From the NCBI GenBank assembly GCA_012966015.1, contig DTRI01000131.1, positions 1 through 35,375 of the forward strand: a DNA stretch of 35,375 nucleotides, written 5' to 3'. The position numbers and the translations under genes were made by a program. Below are positions 15,770-24,273 of the stretch, one piece after another. The stretch's first letter is position 1. The number at the start of each line of letters is the position of its first letter. This DNA is from Flavobacteriales bacterium (GTDB taxonomy: Bacteria > Bacteroidota > Bacteroidia > NORP154). The notes beneath the pieces are model-generated. The model did not search any database and was not told the origin of the DNA. It was given only the letters and a program-made list of their open reading frames with translations.

Positions 15770-17258
15770 GGCTGTAGATGCCTACACCATCGATCGGGAG
15801 CCCATCGCGTCAATTGATTTGATGGAGCGAGCCTCTATGGCTTGTTTTAAATGGTTGATAGAGAAATATGCTAAGGACCGGCCATTTATTATTTTTTGCG
15901 GGCTGGGAAATAATGGTGGTGATGGCCTGGCCATTGCCCGTCTGCTATCTGAGAAGGGCTATAAAGTTGAAGTGCACATTGTTAGGTACAGCGATGTGCA
16001 ATCAAAAGACTTTCAAACCAATTTGGCAAGGCTGAAAAAGCTGAAATCGGTTTCAATTATCTACAACGATGAGGAGCATATGTGGGATGGTATTCTCATA
16101 CCTGCAGAATCCATAATTATAGATGCCATATTTGGTTCAGGTTTAAGCAGGCCGGTAAGCGGATTTCCAAGAGAGCTCATCAACACCATCAATCATTGCA
16201 CCGTGGATGTGGTGGCTATTGATATACCATCTGGAATGTTCATAGAACAGAATGACAGGAAGCTCCATAAAAACATGGTTCACGCTACCTGGACACTTTC
16301 TTTGCAACTTCCTAAACTGGCTTATATGTTTGCAGACAATGCAGCTATAGTCGGAAACTGGGTATTAATTCCCATAGGGCTTCATGAGGCTGGCATTAAT
16401 GCGCAGAAATCAGATTATCAATTTATTACCACAAGTGACGCTGCCTCTTTAATGCGTACTCGTGATAAGTTCGATCACAAGGGTAAGTTTGGCCATTCTC
16501 TCATGATTGCAGGGAGCAAGGGTATGATGGGAGCTGCAACACTGGCTACCAAGGCCTGTTTAAGAGCTGGTTCAGGACTGGTCACAGCTCTTGTCCCATC
16601 AATAGGATATGGGATCATACAAACCGCTGTGCCTGAGAGTATGGCGCTGGCCGATGTCGACACAGATTGTGTTACAAGAATCCCCAAACTGGATAAATAT
16701 TCGTCTATTGCCATTGGTCCGGGGATAGGCGATAACCAGAAGACAGAGCGGGCTTTGAAGCATTTAATTCAAAATACCGGAGTTCCTCTGGTAATTGATG
16801 CAGACGCAATTAATATAATGGCCAGAAATAAAACCTGGATTTCCTTTGTTCCTGCCAACAGTATTTACACGCCCCATCCCGGTGAGTTTGCCCGCCTTAT
16901 TGATTGGAATGAAACCGGATATGATCTATTGAAAGCACAAATGGACTTCTCAAAAAAGCACGGCGTGTACGTGGTGCTGAAGGGTATGCACACCTCTATC
17001 AGCTGCCCGAATGGCATCTGCTATTTTAATTCAACGGGCAATCCAGGAATGGCTACAGGTGGAAGTGGAGACGTGCTTACTGGGATCATTGCCGGGCTCC
17101 TTGCTCAGCAATACGGTCCGAGGGATGCCTGTATTTTAGGGACTTACTTGCATGGTATTGCCGGTGATTTGGCTGCCGATCAGAAGGGGCAACATTCGTT
17201 AATCGCCTCAGATATTATTGAATTTCTGGGAGCCGCGTTTAAATCCACTTATTCGTAG
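15741..17258 (+). CDS. nnrD: Bifunctional NAD(P)H-hydrate epimerase / ADP-dependent NAD(P)H-hydrate dehydratase
   Basis: A fused repair enzyme that converts damaged hydrated NAD(P)H back to NAD(P)H. The N-terminal NnrE (YjeF_N) domain, about residues 1-215, begins MKILSAKQVRAVDAYT. It includes FCGLGNNGGDGLAIARLL, DAIFGSGLSRPVSG and VVAIDIPSGM. The C-terminal NnrD (carbohydrate-kinase-like) domain, about 225-505, includes FDHKGKFGHSLMIAGSKGMMGAA, VIDADAIN, YTPHPGEFARL and the ATP/ADP-site motif TGGSGDVLTGIIAGLLAQ. The length of 505 residues is standard. The ATG at 15741 lies inside coaE (29-nt overlap), and the aminotransferase gene follows after 6 bp. Confidence 0.96.
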   Translation: MKILSAKQVRAVDAYTIDREPIASIDLMERASMACFKWLIEKYAKDRPFIIFCGLGNNGGDGLAIARLLSEKGYKVEVHIVRYSDVQSKDFQTNLARLKKLKSVSIIYNDEEHMWDGILIPAESIIIDAIFGSGLSRPVSGFPRELINTINHCTVDVVAIDIPSGMFIEQNDRKLHKNMVHATWTLSLQLPKLAYMFADNAAIVGNWVLIPIGLHEAGINAQKSDYQFITTSDAASLMRTRDKFDHKGKFGHSLMIAGSKGMMGAATLATKACLRAGSGLVTALVPSIGYGIIQTAVPESMALADVDTDCVTRIPKLDKYSSIAIGPGIGDNQKTERALKHLIQNTGVPLVIDADAINIMARNKTWISFVPANSIYTPHPGEFARLIDWNETGYDLLKAQMDFSKKHGVYVVLKGMHTSISCPNGICYFNSTGNPGMATGGSGDVLTGIIAGLLAQQYGPRDACILGTYLHGIAGDLAADQKGQHSLIASDIIEFLGAAFKSTYS

Positions 17259-17264
17259 ATAGAT

Positions 17265-18092
17265 ATGCTGTACTGCTATAGCAACGGGCACATTATTCCT
17301 TCAGCAGAGGCAACCGTTCACATCAGCGATTTGGGCTTGGTTAGATCCTATGCCGTCTTTGATTTTTTCAGGACTTATGGCGGGAAGCCTTTTCGCATGC
17401 CTGATTATCTGGCGAGATTTAGAAATAGTGCTGCGAACCTGAGACTGCCTTTCAATTTGAGTGATGAAGAATTGTTGAATATCATTAATGTGTTAATGAC
17501 AAAGAGTGAATTGAAGGAGGCTGGGATCAAAATGATACTGACCGGAGGTGAGAGTAAGGACACTATGACCATTGAGAAGCCAAACTTCTTCGTGCAAGTT
17601 ATGGAGCTGTCGGAGCTGTCTGAAGATCATTACACGGAAGGCGTCAAGCTCATAACTTCTGATTTTCAACGTGAGATTCCGGTGGTCAAGTCTACCCATT
17701 ATTTGAATGCCATTAAGCTTCAGCCATTGAAGGAGAAGCACGGTGCCTATGATGTTTTGTACTGCTTTAAGGGAAAGGTTTTGGAGGTTCCGCGCAATAA
17801 CTTCTTTCTGATTAAAAATGACACCCTCATAACGCCAAAAGACGATGTGCTCCTGGGAATTACCAGAAAGGTTACCCTCGAGCTGGCGCAGGATCATTTT
17901 AAGGTAGAGGAGAGGGAAGTAGTGGTTGACGAATTGCAGGAGGCAGATGAAGCCTTCGTAACCGGAACCACAAGGCGAATGGTGCCCGTAGTTCAAATAG
18001 ACGATTACTCAATTGGAGAGGGAAGGGTAGGAGAGGGCACCAAGAAATTGATCGGATTGTTTGATCAGTATATTGGCGAAGTGAGCATTTAA
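17265..18092 (+). CDS. Class IV pyridoxal-phosphate aminotransferase
   Basis: A 275-residue fold-type IV PLP enzyme, the family of branched-chain and D-amino-acid aminotransferases and aminodeoxychorismate lyase. The Schiff-base lysine is Lys142 in VVKSTHYLNAIKLQPLKEK. Glu174, which contacts the pyridine nitrogen, is in KVLEVPRNNFFLI. The phosphate-binding end FVTGTTRRMVPVVQID is present. The usual EGSxSN motif is altered to EVPRNN, so I cannot assign BCAT, D-amino-acid transaminase or lyase activity. It follows the NAD(P)HX repair gene by 6 bp and closes the plus-strand run. The convergent purA ends 185 bp away, with no clear hairpin between them. Confidence 0.88.
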   Translation: MLYCYSNGHIIPSAEATVHISDLGLVRSYAVFDFFRTYGGKPFRMPDYLARFRNSAANLRLPFNLSDEELLNIINVLMTKSELKEAGIKMILTGGESKDTMTIEKPNFFVQVMELSELSEDHYTEGVKLITSDFQREIPVVKSTHYLNAIKLQPLKEKHGAYDVLYCFKGKVLEVPRNNFFLIKNDTLITPKDDVLLGITRKVTLELAQDHFKVEEREVVVDELQEADEAFVTGTTRRMVPVVQIDDYSIGEGRVGEGTKKLIGLFDQYIGEVSI

Positions 18093-18277
18093 TAAAGTCA
18101 TTGAGCTATCCAATTTAAGCTGGTGTACTGATTTCAGGATTTGCGCCTGCCGCTACATCAGTCGCAATACAATGGCCTTACCATCGGCTCACTATTGAAT
18201 TACCACATCATAGTGAAGGAAAAGGAAAAGCTATAAGAGAAAGAAAAGTAAACTTACCTGTAAATCAGGATTGCATT

Positions 18278-19558
18278 CTAGTAAGCGCTCACCTTTTCAG
18301 GCATAAGCATCTGCTTTCTATCCGGGCCTATGGAAACCATTGTAACGGGCACGCCGAGCTCTGCCTCAAGGTAGGCGATATAATCGGCCAATTCAGTGGG
18401 TACATCCTCCATCGATTTTACCTCCGATAAATCCGTGTTCCATCCTTTCATCTCCTTATATACAGGAGTGAGGTCCTCAATCAGCTCGTAAGGAAAATAG
18501 TCGATTTCTTCACCGTGATAATTGTAATGTGTACATACATTGATGGTCTCAAATTCATTGAGTACATCTGCCTTGGTCATGATCAGATTCGTAACGCCGT
18601 TGATCATCACTGCATACTTCAACGCCGGAAGATCTATCCATCCACAGCGCCTGGGCCTTCCTGTAGTTGCGCCAAATTCATTGCCGGCTTCCTGCATCTT
18701 CTTTCCATTCTCATCTTTTAGCTCTGTTGGGAAAGGCCCGCTGCCAACCCTGGTACAATAGGCTTTGAATATTCCAATTACCTCACCTGTTTGATTGGGC
18801 GCAATCCCGAGTCCTATGCAGGCACCGGCGCAAACTGTGTTGGAAGAAGTAACATATGGATAGGATCCAAAGTCTATGTCGAGAAGTGTACCCTGTGCTC
18901 CTTCCGCAAGTATGGATTTGTTTGCTTTAATGGCGTCATTTATGAAATGCTCGCTATCTATTAAGTCTAAGCTCCTGATCGTTTCTATGGCCTCCATCCA
19001 CTCCAATTCTGCTTCAGACAGATCATAATCAAAATTATAATACTTTAAAATCAGCGCATGCTTCTTGACCAGAAACGCATACTTTTTCTTAAAATCAGGG
19101 CTAATGATGTCACCTACACGCAAACCATTTCTTCCTGTTTTGTCCATATATGTCGGGCCAATTCCCTTTAGGGTAGAGCCAATTTTTTCCTTTCCTTTAG
19201 CTCTTTCGGAAGCCTGATCCAGCAGCCTATGGGTAGGAAGAATGAGATGTGCCTTCTTTGAAATTTTGAGCTTTAACTTCAAGTCAATACCCAATTCATT
19301 CAGCTCCTTAATTTCTCTTTTGAATATAACGGGATCAATGACCACGCCATTACCAATAATATTAAGGCATCCTTCATTGAAGATCCCGGAGGGAATGGTA
19401 TGAGTAACATGCTTTATATCATCAAAAACCAGGGTATGCCCTGCATTGGGGCCTCCTTGAAACCGTGCTATGATATCATATTTGGGTGTGAGTACATCAA
19501 CAATCTTGCCCTTGCCTTCATCTCCCCATTGAAGACCCAGCAGTACGTCTACAGCCAT
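18278..19558 (-). CDS. purA: Adenylosuccinate synthetase
   Basis: PurA uses GTP to join IMP and aspartate, the first committed step to AMP. The N terminus LGLQWGDEGKGKIVD carries the catalytic Asp13 and GTP loop. GGPNAGHTLVF includes His41. Further signatures are GIGPTYMDKTGRNGLRVGD, LAEGAQGTLLDIDFGSYPYVTSSN and TTGRPRRCGWIDLPALKYA. The length of 426 residues is normal. Its start overlaps the end of the STAS gene by 10 nt. In other bacteria PurA is inhibited by ppGpp, and the (p)ppGpp enzyme lies just upstream in the same orientation, an arrangement seen elsewhere in Bacteroidota. Confidence 0.98.
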   Translation of the reverse strand: MAVDVLLGLQWGDEGKGKIVDVLTPKYDIIARFQGGPNAGHTLVFDDIKHVTHTIPSGIFNEGCLNIIGNGVVIDPVIFKREIKELNELGIDLKLKLKISKKAHLILPTHRLLDQASERAKGKEKIGSTLKGIGPTYMDKTGRNGLRVGDIISPDFKKKYAFLVKKHALILKYYNFDYDLSEAELEWMEAIETIRSLDLIDSEHFINDAIKANKSILAEGAQGTLLDIDFGSYPYVTSSNTVCAGACIGLGIAPNQTGEVIGIFKAYCTRVGSGPFPTELKDENGKKMQEAGNEFGATTGRPRRCGWIDLPALKYAVMINGVTNLIMTKADVLNEFETINVCTHYNYHGEEIDYFPYELIEDLTPVYKEMKGWNTDLSEVKSMEDVPTELADYIAYLEAELGVPVTMVSIGPDRKQMLMPEKVSAY

Positions 19559-19911
19559 GACTCTTCTTTGTTGAACATCCCTACCGCTTCCTCCTGGTTG
19601 TCGGCAATAGCAAAAACGGTATTTAATTTCGTAATTACGATGAGTTTGCTGATCTTTTCTGACAATCCCGTTATGACAGTTTCACCGCCGGCATTGCGAG
19701 ATTTAGTGAGGATGTTAATGAGGATGTTCAGGCCATTGCTATTCATATGGTCCAGCTCACTAAGGTCCACTACGAAGTAAATGAAGCTATCAACGATGTG
19801 CTCGTCGATGTCGTTTAAAAGCTCTGTAGTCTGGTTCTCAGCGATGAGATTGCCAATGAGCTTAACAACAGTGTGCTTCTTTTTCTTGTCTAGTGTGTAG
19901 TTGAATTCCAC
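19549..19911 (-). CDS. STAS-domain protein (anti-sigma-factor antagonist-like)
   Basis: A 120-residue stand-alone STAS domain: VVKLIGNLIAENQTTELL, then the core IYFVVDLSELDHMNSNGLNILINIL, then GGETVITGLSEKISKLIVITKLNTVF. The serine of the DSSGL-like phosphorylation motif is retained (MNSNGL), though the preceding Asp is Asn. Such proteins act in partner-switching pathways with an anti-sigma kinase and a phosphatase, none of which is in the window. The start is GTG at 19909-19911, because an in-frame TGA lies at 19915-19917 and no other start precedes the domain. A TAnnTTTG box ends 4 bp before it. The last 10 nt overlap purA, so translation of purA may depend on this gene. Confidence 0.88.
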   Translation of the reverse strand: MEFNYTLDKKKKHTVVKLIGNLIAENQTTELLNDIDEHIVDSFIYFVVDLSELDHMNSNGLNILINILTKSRNAGGETVITGLSEKISKLIVITKLNTVFAIADNQEEAVGMFNKEESWL

Positions 19912-19915
19912 GAAT

Positions 19916-19923
19916 CAAAAATA
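19916..19923 (-). promoter_or_regulatory. TAnnTTTG -7 box abutting the STAS start codon
   Basis: TATTTTTG on the minus strand (19923-19916) matches TAnnTTTG and lies 4 bp upstream of the GTG start codon. No TTG occurs at the expected 19-22 bp spacing upstream (the nearest TTTG is 33 bp away), so this is weaker than the other promoter calls. Confidence 0.4.
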
Positions 19924-19965
19924 GAATAACTTATTTCTTTACAGTACTTTTTTCGACAAAAATTA

Positions 19966-20427
19966 TCAGTCCTTCTTAACCAAATGTTCACAGGTCTTTT
20001 TCTCTCTTAATAACGCGCAATTCCCATAAAAATTTAGTGAGTGGTGAGTAATATGAAAATTGAGCATGCTTGCCGTTGTAGATTGAATATGTTGGATTCT
20101 GGGATCGCAAAACTCAAACACCTTATCGCAATCCAAACAGATCATGTGGTCATGCTGCATAAACTCGTAAGACTTTTCGAACTGAGCTATGTTTTTACCA
20201 AATTGATGTCGCTTTAGAAGATTGCAGTCCAACAATAATTCGATGGTGTTGTATATTGTTGCTCGGCTAATCCTATGCTCCTTCTTTTTCATGTCAGCTA
20301 ATAGAGAATCGACATTAAAATGACTTGTCAGCTCATAAATCTCCTTTAAAACCGCCATTCTCTCTGGAGTTTTCCTGAGCGATTTGGCTTCGAGATATTC
20401 AGCAAATATTTCTTCGACGGGTTTCAT
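19966..20427 (-). CDS. Fur-family metal-responsive transcriptional regulator
   Basis: A 153-residue Fur/PerR/Zur family protein. The winged helix spans about residues 17-75, with RKTPERMAVLKEIYEL and ISRATIYNTIELLLDCNLLKRH. The metal-sensing HDH motif is His92-Asp93-His94. The first structural-zinc pair is Cys97-x2-Cys100 in CLDCDKVFEF, and further metal ligands may be His125, His128 and His129. The second Cys pair (Cys137 and Cys146) has eight intervening residues rather than the standard two, so the structural zinc site is altered or uses other ligands. Which metal it senses cannot be read from sequence. It lies between the (p)ppGpp enzyme gene (195 bp upstream) and the STAS gene (54 bp downstream). 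Confidence 0.92.
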   Translation of the reverse strand: MKPVEEIFAEYLEAKSLRKTPERMAVLKEIYELTSHFNVDSLLADMKKKEHRISRATIYNTIELLLDCNLLKRHQFGKNIAQFEKSYEFMQHDHMICLDCDKVFEFCDPRIQHIQSTTASMLNFHITHHSLNFYGNCALLREKKTCEHLVKKD

Positions 20428-20622
20428 ATAAACTTTAACGAAATGAACTTTTCAATTCGAAGTTAAGGATAGATGACGTTAAAAGTCCATGATTTAAATA
20501 CAAGGTTAAAAGTAGAAAGTATCTGGTTGCTATCCTTCTGCTTTATACTTTTTAACGGTATTTGTTTTCCGGTCAATAATCTTGAATTGTCAATCCTCGA
20601 TCTTATTGTTTCCCCTGTAGTT

Positions 20623-22818
20623 TTAATGAATTCTCTCAACAGTTTGTACGCCTCTCACTTTTTTCAAGTCTCTGGTGAGATTTGTTAGGTGCTTGGTATC
20701 CTGTACATATACCATAATCGTGCCTTCAAATACGCCATCATCAGAGCTAAATCCAATGGATCGCATGTTGACATTCAAGTCTTTAGAAATAGTTTTGGTA
20801 ATATTATTCACCACGCCTACTTCGTCAATGCCAGTGAGCTTTATCCCCGCAAGGAAGGCTAACATTTCCTGGCTGGTCCAACGTGCCTTAACAATTCGAT
20901 ATGCGTAATTAGACATAAGTGATATGGCATTCGGACAGTTGATGCGGTGTATTTTAATTCCTTCGCCAATGGTAATGAACCCAAATACGTCATCACCAGG
21001 AATCGGATTGCAGCACTGGGAGAGTTTGTAATCAATTTTCTGCAGCTCCTCACCAATTACAAGCGTATCAGATTTGCCCCTGGTTTTAAGCACTAATTCT
21101 TCAAGCGTATTTTTCCTTGCTCTTTTCTGTGGAGTTTTCTTGATTGTTCCTTTTTCCAGGGTAAAAGTCTTTAACTTCTTTAAATCCAAATTTCCCTGAG
21201 CAACGCGATAAAACAACTCCTGACTGCTAGTTACGGTGTAAAATTTCAGCAATTCATTGATGTTCTCTTTAGTAAAGTGAATCTTGGCATGCTTCATCTT
21301 GCGCTCCAGAATCTCCTTACCTTCTCTTGCTGCAATACGTTCCTCGGCTTTTAGTGCGGCTTTAATTTTAGATTTTGCCCTGCCGGTAATAACATACTTT
21401 AACCTGTCCTCCTTTGGCGTTTGCTTGTTGGAAGTGATAATCTCAACTTGATCACCACTTTTAAGTTGATGGCTGAGAGGTACTAGTTTGCGGTTTACTT
21501 TAGTGCCGATACACTTATTCCCCACTTCAGAGTGAATTTCATACGCAAAATCCAATGCTGTTGCCCCTAGCGGCAGTGTCTTTAATTCTCCTTTCGGTGT
21601 GAAGACAAAAATTTCATCAGCAAATAAATTCAATCTAAAGTCATCCATAAAATCGAGCGCATCCGGCTCTGGATTCTCTAGAAGTTCTCTTATTTTTTTG
21701 ATCCACTCATCCAAAGCGCTCTCTGAAGATGATTCCTTGTACTTCCAATGTGCTGCGTAACCCTTTTCAGCGATCTCATCCATTCTGCTGGTTCTTATCT
21801 GAACTTCTACCCATTTGCCCTTGGGGCCCATTACCGTGGTGTGCAGCGACTCGTACCCGTTTGCTTTGGGTGTGGATATCCAATCCCTAAGGCGATCTGG
21901 ATTTGGACGATAGAAATCGGTTACAATAGAATAAACTCTCCAGCAATCGGCTTTTTCCTGTTCTGAATCCGAATCAACAATAATTCTAATGGCAAATAGG
22001 TCGTACACCTCTTCGAAGTCCACCTCCTTGTCTTTCATCTTGGTCCATATAGAATACACCGATTTTGATCTCCCTTTGACCTTAAAGTTTAACTTTTGTT
22101 CACCAAGTGCAGAGCGGATGGGCACCGTGAATCGAGAAATGAACTTGGCCCTTTCAGGTTTTGTATCCACCAGTTTCTTGCGAATAGATTTATAGGCTAC
22201 CTTTTCCGTGTATTTAAGCCCTAGATCTTCGAGCTCAGATTTGATAGAATAAAGTCCGAGCCGATGGGCCAGGGGAGCATAGAGGTACAGCGTTTCAGAT
22301 GAAATTTTCAGCTGCTTCTCCCGCACCATAACATCCATCGTTCGCATGTTGTGTAAGCGATCTGCAAGTTTTATAAGAATAACCCTAACGTCATCTGAAA
22401 GGGTGAGCAGCATTTTTCTGAAATTCTCTGCCTGCAAAGAGGCCGTTTGGTCAAATACACCAGATATTTTGGTTAGGCCATCTATAATAGTGGCAATTTT
22501 TTTGCCGAACATGCTTTCAATTTCTTCCAGCGTGATATCTGTATCTTCAACCACATCGTGCAGCAGTGCACAGACTACAGAAGTGGTTCCAAGACCGATC
22601 TCTCCAGCAGCGATTCTGGCTACTGCAATTGGGTGATAAATGTATGGCTCGCCAGATTTGCGGCGCATGTCCTTATGCGCTTCCACAGCGATGTCAAAAG
22701 CCTTGCGTATAAGCTTTTTCTGAATTTGGGTAAGTTTGCGACGGTTGCAATCTCGCAAAAGTCCTCTGTAGCGCCTGATTATCTCCTGCTTCTCTAATTC
22801 TACGGTTGACTTGGCCAT
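20623..22818 (-). CDS. rsh: Bifunctional (p)ppGpp synthetase/hydrolase (RelA/SpoT family)
   Basis: A long Rsh enzyme that makes and degrades the alarmone (p)ppGpp. The HD hydrolase domain is at about 35-185: His62 in YHPIAVARIA, His87-Asp88 in LLHDVVEDTD, and KLADRLHNMRTM. The intact HD motif indicates hydrolase activity. The synthetase domain (about 240-350) has KGRSKSVYSIWTKMKDK, YDLFAIRIIV and GYESLHTTVMGPKGKWVEVQIRT. A TGS domain is at about 395-460 and a C-terminal ACT domain follows, ending VRGVQTVERIH. The ATG at 22816-22818 is preferred over an upstream TTG at 22828-22830. It gives 731 residues, a normal length. A CC-type region (SQCCNPIPGDDVFGF) lies before the ACT domain. No promoter box was recognised. 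Confidence 0.96.
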   Translation of the reverse strand: MAKSTVELEKQEIIRRYRGLLRDCNRRKLTQIQKKLIRKAFDIAVEAHKDMRRKSGEPYIYHPIAVARIAAGEIGLGTTSVVCALLHDVVEDTDITLEEIESMFGKKIATIIDGLTKISGVFDQTASLQAENFRKMLLTLSDDVRVILIKLADRLHNMRTMDVMVREKQLKISSETLYLYAPLAHRLGLYSIKSELEDLGLKYTEKVAYKSIRKKLVDTKPERAKFISRFTVPIRSALGEQKLNFKVKGRSKSVYSIWTKMKDKEVDFEEVYDLFAIRIIVDSDSEQEKADCWRVYSIVTDFYRPNPDRLRDWISTPKANGYESLHTTVMGPKGKWVEVQIRTSRMDEIAEKGYAAHWKYKESSSESALDEWIKKIRELLENPEPDALDFMDDFRLNLFADEIFVFTPKGELKTLPLGATALDFAYEIHSEVGNKCIGTKVNRKLVPLSHQLKSGDQVEIITSNKQTPKEDRLKYVITGRAKSKIKAALKAEERIAAREGKEILERKMKHAKIHFTKENINELLKFYTVTSSQELFYRVAQGNLDLKKLKTFTLEKGTIKKTPQKRARKNTLEELVLKTRGKSDTLVIGEELQKIDYKLSQCCNPIPGDDVFGFITIGEGIKIHRINCPNAISLMSNYAYRIVKARWTSQEMLAFLAGIKLTGIDEVGVVNNITKTISKDLNVNMRSIGFSSDDGVFEGTIMVYVQDTKHLTNLTRDLKKVRGVQTVERIH

Positions 22819-22980
22819 CAGTCTATTCAAAAATTATAGCGAGTTCAGTATAAGGACAAGTTTCGTATTTCGTAAATAACCAGTCGAATTATTTTCCTTC
22901 TTCCGAATTCAGGTTAAAGTTAAGAAAATCAATTCTTTAAGGGATAACCCAATCGTGTGAACACAATAAAATCTGTGAAT

Positions 22981-24255
22981 TTATCGAGCGGGAAGTACTT
23001 TAGTAGATACTTCTCCAAAACCTATCCTGATTCCATTCTTTTCAGCGTGGCCCTTCATGATAACTGTGTCGCCATCCTGTATGAATTTTCTTTCGCTACC
23101 GTCGTTCATTGATATAGGATTGGTTCCTTTCCAGCTTAATTCCAGCATAGAGCCGTACGACCCTTTGTCTGATCCACTAATGGTACCAGAGCCGTATAGG
23201 TCTCCTATGCGAACATTGCAGCCATTGATGGTTTGATGCGCTAATTGCTGAGCCATATTCCAATACATGTACTTGAAGTTGGACTCACATACCCGCACTG
23301 GTTCTGAATTGTCCGGTTGAATGAATACCTCCAGATTTATATCATAATTTTTATCTCCATCATATTGCAGGTAAGGTAGCACAGGAGGGTCTTGCGTTGG
23401 CCCACTCACGCGAAAGGGCTCCAAAGCATCCATCAACACCACCCATGGAGAGGCAGAGGAGGCGAAGCTCTTTGCCAGAAATGGCCCCAACGGAACGTAT
23501 TCCCACTTTTGAATGTCGCGGGCCGACCAGTCGTTGAATAATACCATTCCAAAGATGTGATCTTCAGCTTCAGCTGTACTTACCGGTGTTCCCAACTCAT
23601 TTTCTTTCCCCAGGATAAATGCCATTTCCAATTCGAAATCCAGTAAGCGCGTTGGTCCAAAGGAGGGAGCTTCAGCATCATCTGCTTTCGTCTGGCCCTT
23701 GGGCCTTTCAATATCGATGCCAGAGCTAATTATGGATGAGGCCCGGCCGTGATAACCAACAGGAATGTGCTTCCAGTTGGGCAGCAATGCATTTTCAGGA
23801 TCCCTGAACATGGTTCCTACATTCGTGGCATGCTCAATACTGGAGTAGAAGTCTGTGTAGTCTCCAACACGTACTGGCATGTGCATTGAAACCTCATTCT
23901 TCGGTATTAATACATCCTTTATGTGGTCCTCGTTTGACTGAAGCTCCTGATTGGATTTATTAAGTAGTTCGGAAATTCTCTCCCTGAATGCTCTCCACAC
24001 AGGTTGTCCAAGAGAGATGAAACGGTTCAAATGTTGACTGCTGAACACGGAATTGTCTATTTCGAGTGCACTTAGGTATCCTAAGGAGGCCAATTCACGC
24101 ACATCCAGGACATAATCGCCTATTGCAACACCTACAGACACGCTCTCATCCCGCCTGGAAAAGATGCCCATGGGAAGATTTTGTATGGGGAAATCGCTTT
24201 CGGGGCTAACGAGTACCCAGCTACTTAGAGAAGAGTCATTTGCTGCAATAGTCAT
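22981..24255 (-). CDS. fahA: Fumarylacetoacetase
   Basis: Fumarylacetoacetate hydrolase cleaves fumarylacetoacetate to fumarate and acetoacetate, the last step of tyrosine/homogentisate catabolism. The N-terminal SH3-like domain covers about residues 1-110. The catalytic domain has VGDYTDFYSSIEHATNVGTMFR (metal-binding Asp and catalytic His), LPNWKHIPVGYHGRASSI, LDFELEMAFILGKEN (metal-binding Glu pair), LFNDWSARDIQKWEYVPLGPFLAKSFA and GDLYGSGTISG. The length of 424 residues matches the eukaryotic-type enzyme. The gene lies 18 bp after glyA and is probably co-transcribed with it. No other tyrosine-degradation gene is in the window. Confidence 0.97.
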   Translation of the reverse strand: MTIAANDSSLSSWVLVSPESDFPIQNLPMGIFSRRDESVSVGVAIGDYVLDVRELASLGYLSALEIDNSVFSSQHLNRFISLGQPVWRAFRERISELLNKSNQELQSNEDHIKDVLIPKNEVSMHMPVRVGDYTDFYSSIEHATNVGTMFRDPENALLPNWKHIPVGYHGRASSIISSGIDIERPKGQTKADDAEAPSFGPTRLLDFELEMAFILGKENELGTPVSTAEAEDHIFGMVLFNDWSARDIQKWEYVPLGPFLAKSFASSASPWVVLMDALEPFRVSGPTQDPPVLPYLQYDGDKNYDINLEVFIQPDNSEPVRVCESNFKYMYWNMAQQLAHQTINGCNVRIGDLYGSGTISGSDKGSYGSMLELSWKGTNPISMNDGSERKFIQDGDTVIMKGHAEKNGIRIGFGEVSTKVLPAR

Positions 24256-24273
24256 ATTGGTACAATGTTGTAA

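Noticed and set aside
20473-20688. 71-codon plus-strand open frame between fur and the (p)ppGpp gene.
   Set aside because: It overlaps the 3' end of the (p)ppGpp gene, has no recognisable motif and no supporting promoter.
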